From contig JAOXYB010021314.1 in assembly GCA_028565635.1 (NCBI GenBank), positions 1-17,269 on the forward strand: a DNA stretch of 17,269 nucleotides, given 5' to 3'. The translations under genes and the position numbers were made by a program. Shown here piece after piece: positions 16,871 through 17,269 of this stretch; the first letter of the stretch is position 1, and every line of letters begins with the position of its first letter. Under the pieces are notes generated by a model, which saw nothing but the letters and a program-made list of their open reading frames with translations, searched no databases and was not told the DNA's origin. Source of the stretch: Phoronis ovalis. Lineage: Eukaryota; Phoronida; Phoronidae.

Positions 16871-17269
16871 TAAAATAATACTTTCAAATTTTCTATCAAC
16901 ACATATTATTTAGAGTCCAACTTCATATTTCTACATTTTTACTGTTTACAGTACAACAGATATTATATGATAGAACTTCAATTTCAAAATTATACCTTTT
17001 CAATATTTCAATTTTTCCTGGTGCATGTAGCCTTCTATAAGAATATACCACCGAACCGTCATACATCATGTATGTCATAAATCACGTCACACTTGCCACA
17101 AACGCAGTGCGGTTTGTGTTTTTCCAAGGAAGTTATTAACTCAAAAGAAAAAATTAGAAGGCAGACACTAAGAAGACAGAAGAAAGAAATCGAAATTGTA
17201 TCAATTCACTAAGTCATAGGATATTGGTAAACCTTTTAATGTTTTAATTTATATCGTATACTATAGGGT
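16871..17269. other. AT-rich non-coding right edge
   Basis: No open frame of note, RNA gene or repeat was recognised up to the window end. Confidence 0.45.

Noticed and set aside
1-17269. tRNA, rRNA, CRISPR or bacterial operon features
   Set aside because: No cloverleaf with a GGTTCRA-type arm, no rRNA core motifs, no spacer-repeat array and no Shine-Dalgarno-led gene clusters were seen.

Overview
The window looks like AT-rich nuclear DNA from an invertebrate animal. There are no operons, ribosome binding sites or dense coding. Instead there are long non-coding stretches, a minisatellite, decayed mobile elements, a likely spliced terminal exon and consensus splice donors. The one element with clear protein homology is a BEL/Pao LTR retrotransposon, a superfamily known from animals. 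The many small GC-ended dispersed repeats would suit a mollusc or another lophotrochozoan, but that placement is inference.

Layout. Bases 1-336 are six tandem copies of a 56-bp unit, cut by the left window edge. At about 447-649 on the plus strand there is a candidate 3'-terminal coding exon (67 residues, stop TGA 647-649), with AATAAA at 868-873; its product is not recognised. Bases 1631-1917 hold a small repeat with inverted ends. Bases 3215-8732 are one decayed BEL/Pao element on the minus strand, with LTRs of 216 and 203 bp. Between the LTRs, in minus-strand order, are gag (coiled coil, 16-residue repeats, DUF1759), zinc knuckles and aspartic protease, the first half of reverse transcriptase, integrase and the DUF5641 C-terminal domain. 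The reading frame is broken by stops, frameshifts and at least two internal deletions; one removes the YVDD half of the reverse transcriptase together with RNase H.

The right half (8733-17269) has no recognisable protein. It contains degenerate 30-36-bp repeat islands at about 8785-9251 and 15729-15933, two copies of one MITE-like family (9708-10068 and 16171-16508), a CpG-rich patch (11040-11255), a 140-bp imperfect palindrome (11491-11632), an inverted-ended repeat carrying AGGTCA-type half-sites (12308-12848), and a tandem duplication with a period of about 498 bp (about 13030-13950). Each duplicate keeps a CACGTG E-box and a perfect GTAAGTATTTCTTG splice donor.

Interpretation (inference): the window may be an intergenic interval between the 3' end of one plus-strand gene at the left edge and possible first exons of another plus-strand gene near 13.4-13.9 kb, filled with transposon debris. 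I see no sign of a new multi-gene system. The most useful leads are the unannotated terminal exon, the duplicated E-box/donor block, and the GC-ended repeat family.
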